Assembly (NCBI GenBank): GCA_964577935.1
Contig: CAZOAJ010000002.1
Coordinates: 1-64,000, forward strand
Length of the DNA: 64,000 nucleotides
Direction of reading: 5' to 3'
Origin: JABDGV01 sp964577935
GTDB lineage: Bacteria > Chlamydiota > Chlamydiia > Chlamydiales > FEN-1388
Each line of letters begins with the position of its first letter. The stretch's first letter is position 1. The position numbers and the translations under genes were made by a program. This document shows, one piece after another, positions 41,015 through 50,098 of this stretch. The notes below the pieces were generated by a model that worked only from the letters and a program-made list of their open reading frames with translations, had not been told where the DNA came from and did not search any database.

Positions 41015-42415
41015 ATGCAAACAGAATCTCAACTATATGCCTCCTACTTTGATCAAAATAAACAATTGCTTGAAACCGAGTTTGCACATCTCCTCCATTT
41101 TAAAACTATAAGTGCTGATTCCTCATCACTTGAAGCCTGTCGAGCTTGCGCCTCTTGGATTAAAGAAAAACTCTCAAAAATAGGCTTTCAGACATCCTTG
41201 TGGGGAGACTCCTTTCCTCCCACAGTCTTTGGTCATTTTGACACTGGAAAAGATGAGTCTGGAAGTCCCAAACCAACTCTTCTCATTTATAATCACTATG
41301 ATGTCCAACCAGTAGATCCTATTGAAAAGTGGAATTCTGATCCATTTACAGCAAAATTCGAAGGGGACAAAATTATTGCCCGTGGAGCGCAAGACAATAA
41401 AGGGCAACTCTTCTACGTCTTAACAGCCCTTGAAGCTACCTATAAACAACATGGTACATATCCTTGTTCAATAAAGATTCTTGTAGAAGGAGAAGAAGAA
41501 TCAGGAAGTGCCCACCTGCCAAATATTCTCAACGAGCACTCAAAGGAGCTTCAGGCAGATTATGCGATGATTATAGATCTTGGCATGCAAACACCCACGG
41601 CTCCTGCAATAACTCTAGGAACAAGAGGACTTCTTGCACTGACCTTGGAGGTTACAGGAACTCATGAAGACCTCCATTCAGGCTGCCATGGAGGACTTGC
41701 ATATAATCCATTGCATGCTCTTGTCAATATGCTCTCTCAGGCTAGAACAGAGCATGGATCAATAGCTATACCTGGATTTTATGATGGAATCGAGCAACCA
41801 TCCCAATCTCTCCTTGATCTTCTTTCATGGAGTTTTAGCTCTCACGATTACGAAAAATGTTATGGGACACCTCCTACCGGAGGTGAAGTCGGCTATCTTC
41901 CACTAGAAAGAAATTGGTTACGACCAACACTCGAAATAAATGGTATTGTTGGAGGATATGGAGGCTCTGGGTCTAAAACCGTTATCCCATCATCAGCTGT
42001 TGCTAAAATCACATGTAGACTTGTTCCTGGGCAAAACTCAAAGATTATTAGCGAACGAATCAAGTGTTTTTTTGAGTCAATCACTCCTAAGGGAATTACC
42101 ACAAAAGTTACTCTGCATGAGGGATCTGGAGCCGCTGTTCGAGCAAATCCAAATTCACCTTGCATCCGGATCCTCTCCCAATCGATGCAAGAGGTATATA
42201 ATCGTACTCCAGACTTTCATCTTGAAGGAGCTTCTATCCCGATTGTTCCCAAGCTAAAAGAAGCAAGCAATGCTGATATTATTATGTGGGGACTTGGCCT
42301 TCAAACGGATAAAATTCATGCTCCAAATGAGGAGTTTGACTTTGATCGAATAAGGAAAGGATACCTCATCGTATGTAGGATTCTTGATCTTTTAGGAAAA
42401 ACAGATACGAAATAG
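41015..42415 (+). CDS. M20-family dipeptidase
   Basis: 466 residues. Y-N-H-Y-D-V-Q-P is the metal-binding His-x-Asp motif, G-A-Q-D-N-K-G-Q supplies the bridging Asp, E-G-E-E-E-S-G-S holds the catalytic Glu and next ligand, and H-E-D-L-H-S-G is the dimerisation-domain loop. C-R-L-V-P-G-Q supports the dipeptidase (CNDP/ArgE-like) subgroup. It cleaves dipeptides in the cytoplasm. Divergent from the M19 gene, so two peptide-salvage genes share this spacer. Confidence 0.9.
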   Translation: MQTESQLYASYFDQNKQLLETEFAHLLHFKTISADSSSLEACRACASWIKEKLSKIGFQTSLWGDSFPPTVFGHFDTGKDESGSPKPTLLIYNHYDVQPVDPIEKWNSDPFTAKFEGDKIIARGAQDNKGQLFYVLTALEATYKQHGTYPCSIKILVEGEEESGSAHLPNILNEHSKELQADYAMIIDLGMQTPTAPAITLGTRGLLALTLEVTGTHEDLHSGCHGGLAYNPLHALVNMLSQARTEHGSIAIPGFYDGIEQPSQSLLDLLSWSFSSHDYEKCYGTPPTGGEVGYLPLERNWLRPTLEINGIVGGYGGSGSKTVIPSSAVAKITCRLVPGQNSKIISERIKCFFESITPKGITTKVTLHEGSGAAVRANPNSPCIRILSQSMQEVYNRTPDFHLEGASIPIVPKLKEASNADIIMWGLGLQTDKIHAPNEEFDFDRIRKGYLIVCRILDLLGKTDTK

Positions 42416-42466
42416 TATCTTGAGCGCGACAATACATACCCCGATTTACTTAAGGAGGTTGAAGCT

Positions 42467-43894
42467 ATGCAGCAATTTTGCAAATTATTCTCGATAAGCA
42501 AAACATTTATTCCTCTATTTCTGACCTATAGCGCACTTACAACAACTCCCCTACAGAGCGAATCAAGAAGTACAGCATTTTCTAAGCCTTTCATTGAAGC
42601 GGCAAAAACATCAACTCCTGCCGTAGTAGCGATTAAGGTTGAGTTTACATCGAAATCTTCTCGATCTGAACGTTTCTCTGAATCACCTGAATACGCCCCT
42701 GATGATTTTTTTGAGCGCTTTTTTGGGATGCCTTTTGGACGTGAAAGAAAACAAAGAGGCCCTCAAATTGGTTTTGGATCAGGCTTCTTAATTTCTGAGG
42801 ATGGATATATTGTCACAAACAATCATATTCTTGAAAATGCCTCTTCTATCACTGTCACGACAAATGACGGGCGAGAACTAAAGGCCTCACTTGTAGGAAC
42901 AGATCCTAATACCGATGTTGGGCTGATAAAAATAGATGCAGAAGCTCTTCCATTCTTACAATTTGCGGATTCATCTCAAACAGAAGTGGGCGAATGGGTG
43001 CTTGCGATTGGAAATCCTCTCGGCTTACGCGCAAGTGTAACCACAGGCATTATTAGCGCTAAGGGGCGAAACGAACTTGATATAACTCCTGTTGAAGAGT
43101 TTCTTCAAACGGATGCTGCAATTAATTCCGGCAATTCTGGAGGACCTCTTGTCAATCTCGACGGACAAGTAGTAGGAATGAACACGGCTATGCTCACGAG
43201 CAGCGGTGGCTATATGGGCATCTGTTTTGCCATTCCGAGCAACATGGTCAAAAGCATAGTCGGTCAACTTAAAACCTCAGGGAAAGTATCCAGAGGCTAC
43301 ATTGGAATTGCTCCTCAACCTATCACTTCAGATATGGCGAAAGCGCTACGCTTAGATAAGGCCAAAGGAGCTCTTGTTTCTGAAGTGATGCCTGAAAGTC
43401 CCGCTGCAAAGGCAGGAATACAATCTGGAGATGTTGTATTGGAGATTAATGGCGCATCAGTTGAGAATGCAGCTGCATTGCGAAGCACTATTTCACAACT
43501 TCTTCCCGGCACAAAAATTACGATAAAACTCTGTCGGGGGGATAAAATCCTTTCTCTACCTGTTCTTGTCGCTGAGTTTCCAAAAGATGAGCTTGCTATG
43601 GAACATGTGGGAGATCGCCTAGGCATAGAAATAGAAACACTCACTCAAGATCTTGCAAAGCAAGTTGGATGTGATGTAACAAAAGGTATTCTTATAACAG
43701 CCGTAGACCCTCAAAGCATTGCATATGAAGTTGGCCTAAGAAGAGGTTATGTGATTACCTCGGTAAATAAGAAAGATATTTCGACATCGGATGAGTTCTA
43801 TGCTGCTATCAAAGAGACAGCACCAGGACAACCAATTCTCTTTCAAATCAAAATTGGGCTCCGTACGCGATATGTCACAATTACCTTAAAATAG
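42467..43894 (+). CDS. htrA: Periplasmic/secreted serine protease HtrA (DegP)
   Basis: 475 residues. Signal peptide about 1-32. The trypsin-like part has H120 in T-N-N-H, D150 in N-T-D-V and S224 in G-N-S-G-G-P-L. Two PDZ domains follow (about 265-355 and 385-470). Chlamydial HtrA degrades misfolded proteins in the periplasm and is also exported to the inclusion or host cytosol. AAGGAGG with an 8-base spacing is the best ribosome site in the window. A 14-base-pair hairpin and T-run follow the stop. Confidence 0.95.
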   Translation: MQQFCKLFSISKTFIPLFLTYSALTTTPLQSESRSTAFSKPFIEAAKTSTPAVVAIKVEFTSKSSRSERFSESPEYAPDDFFERFFGMPFGRERKQRGPQIGFGSGFLISEDGYIVTNNHILENASSITVTTNDGRELKASLVGTDPNTDVGLIKIDAEALPFLQFADSSQTEVGEWVLAIGNPLGLRASVTTGIISAKGRNELDITPVEEFLQTDAAINSGNSGGPLVNLDGQVVGMNTAMLTSSGGYMGICFAIPSNMVKSIVGQLKTSGKVSRGYIGIAPQPITSDMAKALRLDKAKGALVSEVMPESPAAKAGIQSGDVVLEINGASVENAAALRSTISQLLPGTKITIKLCRGDKILSLPVLVAEFPKDELAMEHVGDRLGIEIETLTQDLAKQVGCDVTKGILITAVDPQSIAYEVGLRRGYVITSVNKKDISTSDEFYAAIKETAPGQPILFQIKIGLRTRYVTITLK

Positions 43895-43908
43895 AAGCGT
43901 CCGCCTTC

Positions 43909-43946
43909 CATGTTACGCAAAAAACAGTCCGGTTTTGCGTAACATG
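43909..43946 (+). terminator. Strong terminator of htrA, with arms related to an inverted-repeat element
   Basis: CATGTTACGCAAAA / TTTTGCGTAACATG is a perfect 14-base-pair stem with a 10-base loop, and AGGAAGAATTTTTTACC follows. It starts 15 bases after the htrA stop. The arm sequence resembles the tips of the 5521-5680 element, so a small inverted-repeat remnant may have been co-opted as terminator. Confidence 0.75.
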
Positions 43947-43989
43947 AGGAAGAATTTTTTACCTGAATTAATCTGATATTAAGGAATGT

Positions 43990-44553
43990 ATGTGCTTAAT
44001 TAAATGCCTCGGAAGTTTATTTAGAACCAATACCACGGAAAACAAATTAACAGTCATCGACTCAGATGGTTCTGATAATGATTCGTCATCTCCTTCAACA
44101 CCAAGAACAAAACTTGAACATAGTGTTACGAACTTGTTCAGTGATGTCATATGTAATGCAAGTCAGGTTGGTGTTGCTGGCTGTGTCACCTATTTTTCAA
44201 AAAAATTATACGACAGCTACAATAATCTTGATTCGCTTGCTGGGTTATGGAATGCAGCGATCCATGGACCAAACCCCTATGTAAAATGTCAAATTTCGTC
44301 ACTTTTTTCTGCTGAGGCAAAACGGTCTACTTACGAAAAAGGCCAAATGACAGGTGCTGTACAAGCTCTAGCTGCAGCAGGCTGTGGTTTGACATCATTG
44401 TTTTACCTCACCTGTGCCGCAAAAGATGTCATTTGCTGTTCCCCCAAGGCTAAGATAGGTACCGTAACAAAGTTGACTGCAAGCGCGGCTTACGCTGCAT
44501 CTGCAATTATGCTTGCCGACTGTGCAATAAAAAACATTGCTAATTGTTCGTAA
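43990..44553 (+). CDS. Inc-like small membrane protein
   Basis: 187 residues, no signal peptide. A polar Ser/Asp-rich N-terminus (about 20-45) is followed by hydrophobic regions at about 52-72, 117-138 and 160-184, the last two separated by a short Cys-rich basic loop (I-C-C-S-P-K-A-K). The paired C-terminal segments resemble the bilobed Inc layout. The only non-hydrophobic part would face the host. Unknown family. Confidence 0.45.
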   Translation: MCLIKCLGSLFRTNTTENKLTVIDSDGSDNDSSSPSTPRTKLEHSVTNLFSDVICNASQVGVAGCVTYFSKKLYDSYNNLDSLAGLWNAAIHGPNPYVKCQISSLFSAEAKRSTYEKGQMTGAVQALAAAGCGLTSLFYLTCAAKDVICCSPKAKIGTVTKLTASAAYAASAIMLADCAIKNIANCS

Positions 44554-44574
44554 TCCCCGAAAAAATCTTGGTTC

Positions 44575-44607
44575 ATCTCATCGAGCTTATAGAAAACTCG
44601 ATGAGAT
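44575..44607. terminator. Hairpin between convergent genes
   Basis: ATCTCATCGAG / CTCGATGAGAT, an 11-base-pair perfect stem with an 11-base loop, 22 bases after the stop of the Inc-like gene and 37 bases before the facing cupin gene's end. It probably serves both. Confidence 0.6.
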
Positions 44608-44643
44608 CGAAGATCTGAGATCACGATTCGAGGATATTTTAAT

Positions 44644-45003
44644 CTACAAATTCTCAGATTTTGTGCAGTTCTTGAGCTGAATAATAATGAGCTCTACAGG
44701 AGCTGAAGAATTATTCACGCTTTTGTGCAGTTCATTCGGAGGATCTATTTCTCGATAAACGGCCTGTCCTGTAGGAAAATTGACATCAGTCGTTGATCCA
44801 TCAGCTTCTAGGCGAGTGATCACTCCGCCTTGAAGCGCAACGACAACTTGAGGATATACGTCACGATGTAAGCCTATTTCCTCATGCGGCATAATTTTAA
44901 CACGAGCTACACTTACTGCATTATTCTCAAGTTGCACTTGATATTCAAGCGCCTGAATTTCGAATGAAAGAATTGAGAGCATGGTAAATAACAAATATCT
45001 CAT
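44644..45003 (-). CDS. Exported small cupin-domain protein
   Basis: 119 residues. Signal peptide about 1-18 (Y-L-L-F-T-M-L-S-I-L-S-F-E-I-Q-A). The rest is a single cupin barrel: M-P-H-E-E-I-G-L-H-R-D gives likely His ligands, Q-V-V-V-A-L-Q-G-G-V the middle strand, and P-P-N-E-L-H-K-S a late His. Function cannot be fixed; such small exported cupins can bind metals or small molecules. Confidence 0.7.
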   Translation of the reverse strand: MRYLLFTMLSILSFEIQALEYQVQLENNAVSVARVKIMPHEEIGLHRDVYPQVVVALQGGVITRLEADGSTTDVNFPTGQAVYREIDPPNELHKSVNNSSAPVELIIIQLKNCTKSENL

Positions 45004-45227
45004 GAGTGGTTCCTGTCTGATAGAATCACAAAGTTATGAAGTCGCGCAGAGAGTATCAAACCGCAAATGCTCTTTCAAGAGCCTTATTTGCTTAACACCC
45101 AAGCACCCAGCGAAATAGATAACCCCATTTTCTAGAAGTCGTTCAAATAAGAGTTTTGAATTAAAAAGACTTCAATTATTATCTAAAATTAAAGTTAAAT
45201 TAATTCAAAATACTTACTTATTTAGTT

Positions 45228-47396
45228 ATGATCAATAATTCAAAAGAAATATCATCGGATCAAGTCCATATACTTTTTGCTCAACACACGCAAGAGACCA
45301 GGATATCACAATCCGGCGCAGCACAACATAGTGTTGTCCAAAACCAATACGACGCAAAACAGTACATTGACCAGCTCAGACTCAATCGCAATATAGATTC
45401 TTTAGTCTGTGCAAACTTCGAAAAGATACTCTTGGAATCTACCATTCCATCCTCATGGAAAGAGTACTCGATACAAATCAAAAATTCATTGCGCGAGACA
45501 AGCGCGATAGTCATTCAACGGATATTAGATTCACTCGATAATGACTTGATCTCGATTAATGTTCGGATTTATGGTTCATGGGTTTCTGTTGGTGATCTTT
45601 TTATAGCGGAAGAAATTAAGCAAAAACTCATCGTCCTCCTTGATAGATACGTAGATGAGGATTCGTCTGATATTGACGGTACTATTGTAAGCGTTCTCTC
45701 TGGATTGTTCACACAACTCAACCAAGACCAACTGAATAGACTTGTCCAAACCATAAATGATATTTCGATAAGCACACCCACGGAAATATTTGAAAAGCAC
45801 CTTACAGATATTTTACTAGATTTTGAACCTCTTCGAAGAAATCAACATCTATGTATCTTTCAAAAACTCTCCCTTCAGAAAGTCTTTCAAGAATACATTG
45901 CAACAAGAGCGGATATCCCCTCTCTTGATTATGAGAAAATAGATCAGGTCTTAATGATGGGACTCAGGTCTATTGCCCCAATCAACTGGCGTAGTTGTTC
46001 AAGCGCTATTTCAAACCTAATTCCTTCGGACACTTTTCAAAAATTAATTCAACCTCTTCTACGTGTGCACTGTAAATGCGAGAATATAGAACAGGCAGAA
46101 GCCCTTTTTACGTATGCAGATATTTTATGTGAGACCTATGGATGTCTTTATGGAAGTTTGTTACTTAGAAGTTTACTACCTCATGCGCCCCAAGAGCTTA
46201 ATCAAGTCTACACAAGTATAAGAGTTTCTCATGATTCGAAAATCACACTCAAAAATGCAATTTCTCAATCGCTCACCAGGAATCATCAAGCACTCAATAA
46301 CAAAACCCTTCACTCAAATGGATGGAATACAACATTCCGAGAAATGCAAATATCTCAGCTACTTAAGCTGCTGAATGACAAGAGTGAGTCAATAGAATCC
46401 GGTCCCATCACGATATTCCATGAAGAAATTATCCCAGGAACAATAACCTCCGATGAACTCAGCGCGATTTTTAAAACACTCTATACTTCTGAATATGAGT
46501 CAACAAGTCTTGATGAGCTCGTTAATGAGCTATTAAACGGACTTTCACATTTTCCTTCCAAAAACAGAAAAGAAGTAATTTTATCAGTTCATGGTTCATT
46601 ATGTGATCGTGATAGAGTGCATTTCTTAGAGAGCTTAACCCCCCTCTATCCTGGTATAGAAAACTATTTCATCGTTGATACAAATACATGGTCGCGAATA
46701 ACAACAAATGAGGGTGTTAAAGACATCCTTAAATTTTCTCCTAAATTCTCAAAGGAAAATAAAATTGGGGTTCGCACCCTTTTTGAGTTACAAGGAATAA
46801 ATTGGCAGGATCAAATCGACAAGGGACAATCTCTATTTATAACTCAAATATCTAACCATTTCGTAACTTTATGTGCCCTCAACAAAGAACTTACAGGCAG
46901 GGAAAATTCCTTTCTTCTTCTTGATAGTATGGCTGATGGATACTATATCGAGAAAATTCGTACTCAGCTGGCTCCAGATGCTCTTATATTAACGAATGTT
47001 CCCCCAATTGATACTCCGAAAAGATCTGTATATGAAAGGCAAAAAGATTTTTCTAACTGCTCGTTTTTTGCTTTGATGGATGCTAAAATTCTCCTGAAGA
47101 ATCCTGAACTAGTTGAGACGATGTGGAAGAACAAAACACCTACATCGGATGCCAATAGGTTGCTCATTTCTATTGAAAAAATGCCTTGGCAATTTTACCT
47201 TCCTACACAGTCTGTAAAAAATATTAAAAAATTTTCTGGTAATCTTCCTGATAATGAAAAAAAGACATTTCTCAAAAAAATTGAAAAACATCTTTTTTGG
47301 TCACAAATAAACGAAAAATACCTTAATCGTCGTATAGATTATTTTGCCCGTAAACAAGAAAAAACACTTCTTAATCTTGCACTAGGGGAAGAATAA
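45228..47396 (+). CDS. CE-clan cysteine protease/acetyltransferase-like protein, candidate effector
   Basis: 722 residues, no signal peptide. Residues 1-480 are helical and have no recognised domain. The C-terminal part has the order His-Asp-Gln-Cys: N543-H544-F-V-T-L, L-L-L-D566-S-M, R604-Q605-K-D-F-S-N-C611-S-F-F-A-L. This order and spacing fits CE-clan enzymes: ULP1-type proteases, the bacterial deubiquitinases ChlaDub1/ElaD/SseL, and the YopJ acetyltransferases. Which activity cannot be told. It has an AT-rich leader and sits alone between cupin and M50 genes. Confidence 0.65.
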   Translation: MINNSKEISSDQVHILFAQHTQETRISQSGAAQHSVVQNQYDAKQYIDQLRLNRNIDSLVCANFEKILLESTIPSSWKEYSIQIKNSLRETSAIVIQRILDSLDNDLISINVRIYGSWVSVGDLFIAEEIKQKLIVLLDRYVDEDSSDIDGTIVSVLSGLFTQLNQDQLNRLVQTINDISISTPTEIFEKHLTDILLDFEPLRRNQHLCIFQKLSLQKVFQEYIATRADIPSLDYEKIDQVLMMGLRSIAPINWRSCSSAISNLIPSDTFQKLIQPLLRVHCKCENIEQAEALFTYADILCETYGCLYGSLLLRSLLPHAPQELNQVYTSIRVSHDSKITLKNAISQSLTRNHQALNNKTLHSNGWNTTFREMQISQLLKLLNDKSESIESGPITIFHEEIIPGTITSDELSAIFKTLYTSEYESTSLDELVNELLNGLSHFPSKNRKEVILSVHGSLCDRDRVHFLESLTPLYPGIENYFIVDTNTWSRITTNEGVKDILKFSPKFSKENKIGVRTLFELQGINWQDQIDKGQSLFITQISNHFVTLCALNKELTGRENSFLLLDSMADGYYIEKIRTQLAPDALILTNVPPIDTPKRSVYERQKDFSNCSFFALMDAKILLKNPELVETMWKNKTPTSDANRLLISIEKMPWQFYLPTQSVKNIKKFSGNLPDNEKKTFLKKIEKHLFWSQINEKYLNRRIDYFARKQEKTLLNLALGEE

Positions 47397-47408
47397 CTCA
47401 TCCTTAAA

Positions 47409-48563
47409 CTACTTCTCGGAGGATAAAACCCGGCTGCTAAATGCTTCAAACTCAGGACTATGCCGTACAGAATCAAAGTCAGAACATTCACAGAGCTTTA
47501 TAAAATCTGTAAACCCAAGTGAACGACAGGATTCAAGCCAATGGATTGTTTCTGGGATAGCATGGAGCTGAGCTGCTGTCATTGATAACAGAAGAGCAGT
47601 TGAAATATCAGGACGAATCCGAAACGCCTCTTTTCCAGCGACCAAGCTTTGCTGAAATCGACTTGTTCGATATCCAGCAAGCTGCTTGAGAGTCAATAAG
47701 TCATATATAGACATTCCCTTAATTCTCTCTTCGGCCGCACTTATGGTCATGTATGCTTCTTGAGGATCTTCTTGAAGCAACTGGAGTTTTGCAAGTTGTG
47801 CATAAGCTTTACCCAAAACAGCTTTGGGAGCATTATTTAGAAGAAAAGCTTTAAGCCCATCTATTGCCTGATATACTTTTCCTGATTTTGCAAGCTCTTC
47901 TAATTCTTCAAGCGCGTGCGCGTAGCTATGATTCTCTCCTTCATCGCGTATTGTTCTAAAAGCTGTCACACTTTCCCATAAGCAGAGAAGAAAAATTCCA
48001 CCGGCAAACAAATAGCCTGAAATAAAGAAAAAAACACTCACAACAAATGCAAATCCTGCACTCATCAGATATGACCATTTTCTTCCACTATTTGGAAAGA
48101 AGGCTATAAGAGCAATAGAAAGAAGCTTACCTCCATCTAAGGGATACACAGGTATCAAGTTTAATATGGTCCAAAATATGTTAATAACGAATGTTAGAAA
48201 AAAAACAGGACCAATCCATGTCTGTGCAAGTGATGTTTTGAGAATGATTTGTGACACCAAAACAATACCTATACTTGCAAGAGGCCCCATAAGCACAATA
48301 AGAAACTCACGAAGAAGACCCACAGAGGAACCAGTCCGATACGTTACTCCCCCAAAAAATGAGATCTGAATAAATGCATTTTGACCGAAGTAACGAGCCG
48401 TTAACGCATGTCCAAGCTCATGAGCAACAAGAGAAAATAAGACCACAGGAATCAATATCAGAATGCCTGCAATACCTTGGCCGCCCGACATAGATAGCGC
48501 TAAAATCAAAAGCCAAAATCCTGGCAATATAGATATGGGTATGTTTTTTCCAAAAGTAAACAT
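47409..48563 (-). CDS. M50 (site-2-protease-like) membrane metalloprotease with TPR-like tail
   Basis: 384 residues. H48-E-L-G-H52 in a membrane helix is the zinc motif and N-L-I-P-V-Y-P-L-D-G-G (about 138-148) the third ligand, as in SpoIVFB-type enzymes. Five to six membrane segments cover 1-205. Residues 225-384 are helical repeats of the TPR type (K-A-V-L-G-K-A-Y-A-Q-L-A-K-L-Q-L). It would cut within membrane-bound proteins, probably a regulator. CBS domain common in SpoIVFB relatives is replaced here by the TPR-like tail. Confidence 0.8.
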   Translation of the reverse strand: MFTFGKNIPISILPGFWLLILALSMSGGQGIAGILILIPVVLFSLVAHELGHALTARYFGQNAFIQISFFGGVTYRTGSSVGLLREFLIVLMGPLASIGIVLVSQIILKTSLAQTWIGPVFFLTFVINIFWTILNLIPVYPLDGGKLLSIALIAFFPNSGRKWSYLMSAGFAFVVSVFFFISGYLFAGGIFLLCLWESVTAFRTIRDEGENHSYAHALEELEELAKSGKVYQAIDGLKAFLLNNAPKAVLGKAYAQLAKLQLLQEDPQEAYMTISAAEERIKGMSIYDLLTLKQLAGYRTSRFQQSLVAGKEAFRIRPDISTALLLSMTAAQLHAIPETIHWLESCRSLGFTDFIKLCECSDFDSVRHSPEFEAFSSRVLSSEK

Positions 48564-48715
48564 GAATTTTGCACTGTATTTTCTCCCAGCATGACAGAAG
48601 GGAAAATAATAGTTCTAGTCTCATCTTTGGATCAGGTGGCATTAGACATTTAAAAGTATTGCTAAAAAAAATGAGCTATCAGCTATTTATCCTATTGAAA
48701 ATTAGGTCTTAATGC

Positions 48716-49174
48716 ATGTACTTCGTGAAACTCTTATGTAATTTATGCCCACTCAGAATCCCTGAAGAAGCAAACACTACTGAAGAAACACAACAGATAC
48801 GAATACCACAGAAGAAGAACAAAACTCAAGAACGCGTAGAACGCATAGGCATAGGCGTATTTGATATGGTCAAAATGGCTGTTTCACCACTCGCATTCCT
48901 GATTGGAGCATCTCATGTTTCTGAATATCTTCAACCTCAGCATGAAAAAATAACCCCTCACGAACGGATAGAACTTATCGTAGGCCAATATGGAGCATCT
49001 CTTATTTTCGGAGGCACTGCTCTCTATGAAATGATTCGGTACAGAAACGACACTGTGGCTCGACGTCAGCTCAGCACATGCAGCCTTGTCACACGTATAT
49101 TCAATATTACTCTCCTCTCCGGATCTGCCATCAGCCTATCGATTTGTGCTTATTTGAACACACTCTCTCGTTAA
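48716..49174 (+). CDS. Small membrane protein of unknown function, Inc-like
   Basis: 152 residues. After a Lys/Gln/Glu-rich start (about 18-45) there are three hydrophobic segments, about 50-66, 90-108 and 125-148, without a signal peptide. A chlamydial Inc-type or inner membrane protein is likely. It faces the sucD gene with a 25-base gap. Not recognised. Confidence 0.4.
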   Translation: MYFVKLLCNLCPLRIPEEANTTEETQQIRIPQKKNKTQERVERIGIGVFDMVKMAVSPLAFLIGASHVSEYLQPQHEKITPHERIELIVGQYGASLIFGGTALYEMIRYRNDTVARRQLSTCSLVTRIFNITLLSGSAISLSICAYLNTLSR

Positions 49175-49199
49175 GTACATCTCTTCTGGTTCACGCAAG

Positions 49200-50093
49200 C
49201 TATTCAAAAGATCTTCTCTTTTTCATATACACTTCTGCAACAATCGAGCCCATCTTAGCAGGGTTTTCAGTCACTACAACTCCTGCCATTCTCAAAGCCT
49301 CCATTTTTTTCTCTGCCGTTCCTGTTCCATGCGATATAATTGCACCCGCATGTCCCATACGGCGCCCAGGAGGAGCTGTTTTTCCAGCAATAAATGCGCA
49401 GATAGGCTTTGTTGAATGCTTTGAAATCCAAAGAGCGGCCTCTTCTTCTGCAAATCCTCCAATCTCCCCTATCATGAGTATAATCTCTGTCTGAGGGTCT
49501 TTTTCGAACAATTCTAATATTTCTATAAAACTCGTACCATTTAAAGGGTCACCGCCTATGCCGACGCACGTTGACTGTCCTAAATTTTTCTGAGTCGTTT
49601 GCCAGACGGCTTCATAAGTTAATGTTCCAGATCTAGATACTATTCCAACACAGCCCGGACTATGTATATATCCAGGCATAATCCCAACTTTTGATTGCCC
49701 TGGGGTTATAATTCCAGGACAGTTAGGTCCTATGAGACGTGAAGTTTTGCTTCTTGAAAGTACTCTTTTAACCTCTAGCATGTCATGAATCGGTATGCCT
49801 TCAGTAATACAGACAATCAATCCAACTCCTGATTCTTCGGCTTCCAAAATGGCATCTGCTGCAAATGGGGCAGGCACAAATATCATTGACACATTACAAT
49901 CAGTATGTCGCTTTGCTTCTCGAACTGTATCAAATACTGGCAATCCTAAAACTTCATTACCTCCCTTGCCAGGAACAACACCCGCTACAACCTTAGTTCC
50001 ATATAAAAGACATTGATGTGTATGAAAATATCCAGCCTTTCCTGTCATACCCTGACAAATAACCCTTGAAGACGAATCAAGTAGAATAGGCAT
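49200..50093 (-). CDS. sucD: Succinyl-CoA synthetase alpha subunit
   Basis: 297 residues from the ATG at 50093; an in-frame TTG at 50102 would overlap sucC. V-I-C-Q-G-M-T-G-K-A-G is the CoA-binding start, followed by Y-G-T-K-V-V-A-G-V, P-G-K-G-G, and the phosphorylated His in G-R-R-M-G-H-A-G-A-I-I. With SucC it makes succinate and ATP/GTP from succinyl-CoA in the TCA cycle. Co-transcribed with sucC, five bases after its stop. The order sucC-sucD is conserved in chlamydiae. Confidence 0.95.
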   Translation of the reverse strand: MPILLDSSSRVICQGMTGKAGYFHTHQCLLYGTKVVAGVVPGKGGNEVLGLPVFDTVREAKRHTDCNVSMIFVPAPFAADAILEAEESGVGLIVCITEGIPIHDMLEVKRVLSRSKTSRLIGPNCPGIITPGQSKVGIMPGYIHSPGCVGIVSRSGTLTYEAVWQTTQKNLGQSTCVGIGGDPLNGTSFIEILELFEKDPQTEIILMIGEIGGFAEEEAALWISKHSTKPICAFIAGKTAPPGRRMGHAGAIISHGTGTAEKKMEALRMAGVVVTENPAKMGSIVAEVYMKKRRSFE

Positions 50094-50098
50094 TTCAA

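Noticed and set aside
45063..45091. A hairpin (GCAAATGCTCTT with AAGAGCCTTATTTGC) upstream of the cupin gene
   Set aside because: The stem is interrupted, it is not behind any gene, and no T-run follows; left as possible chance structure.
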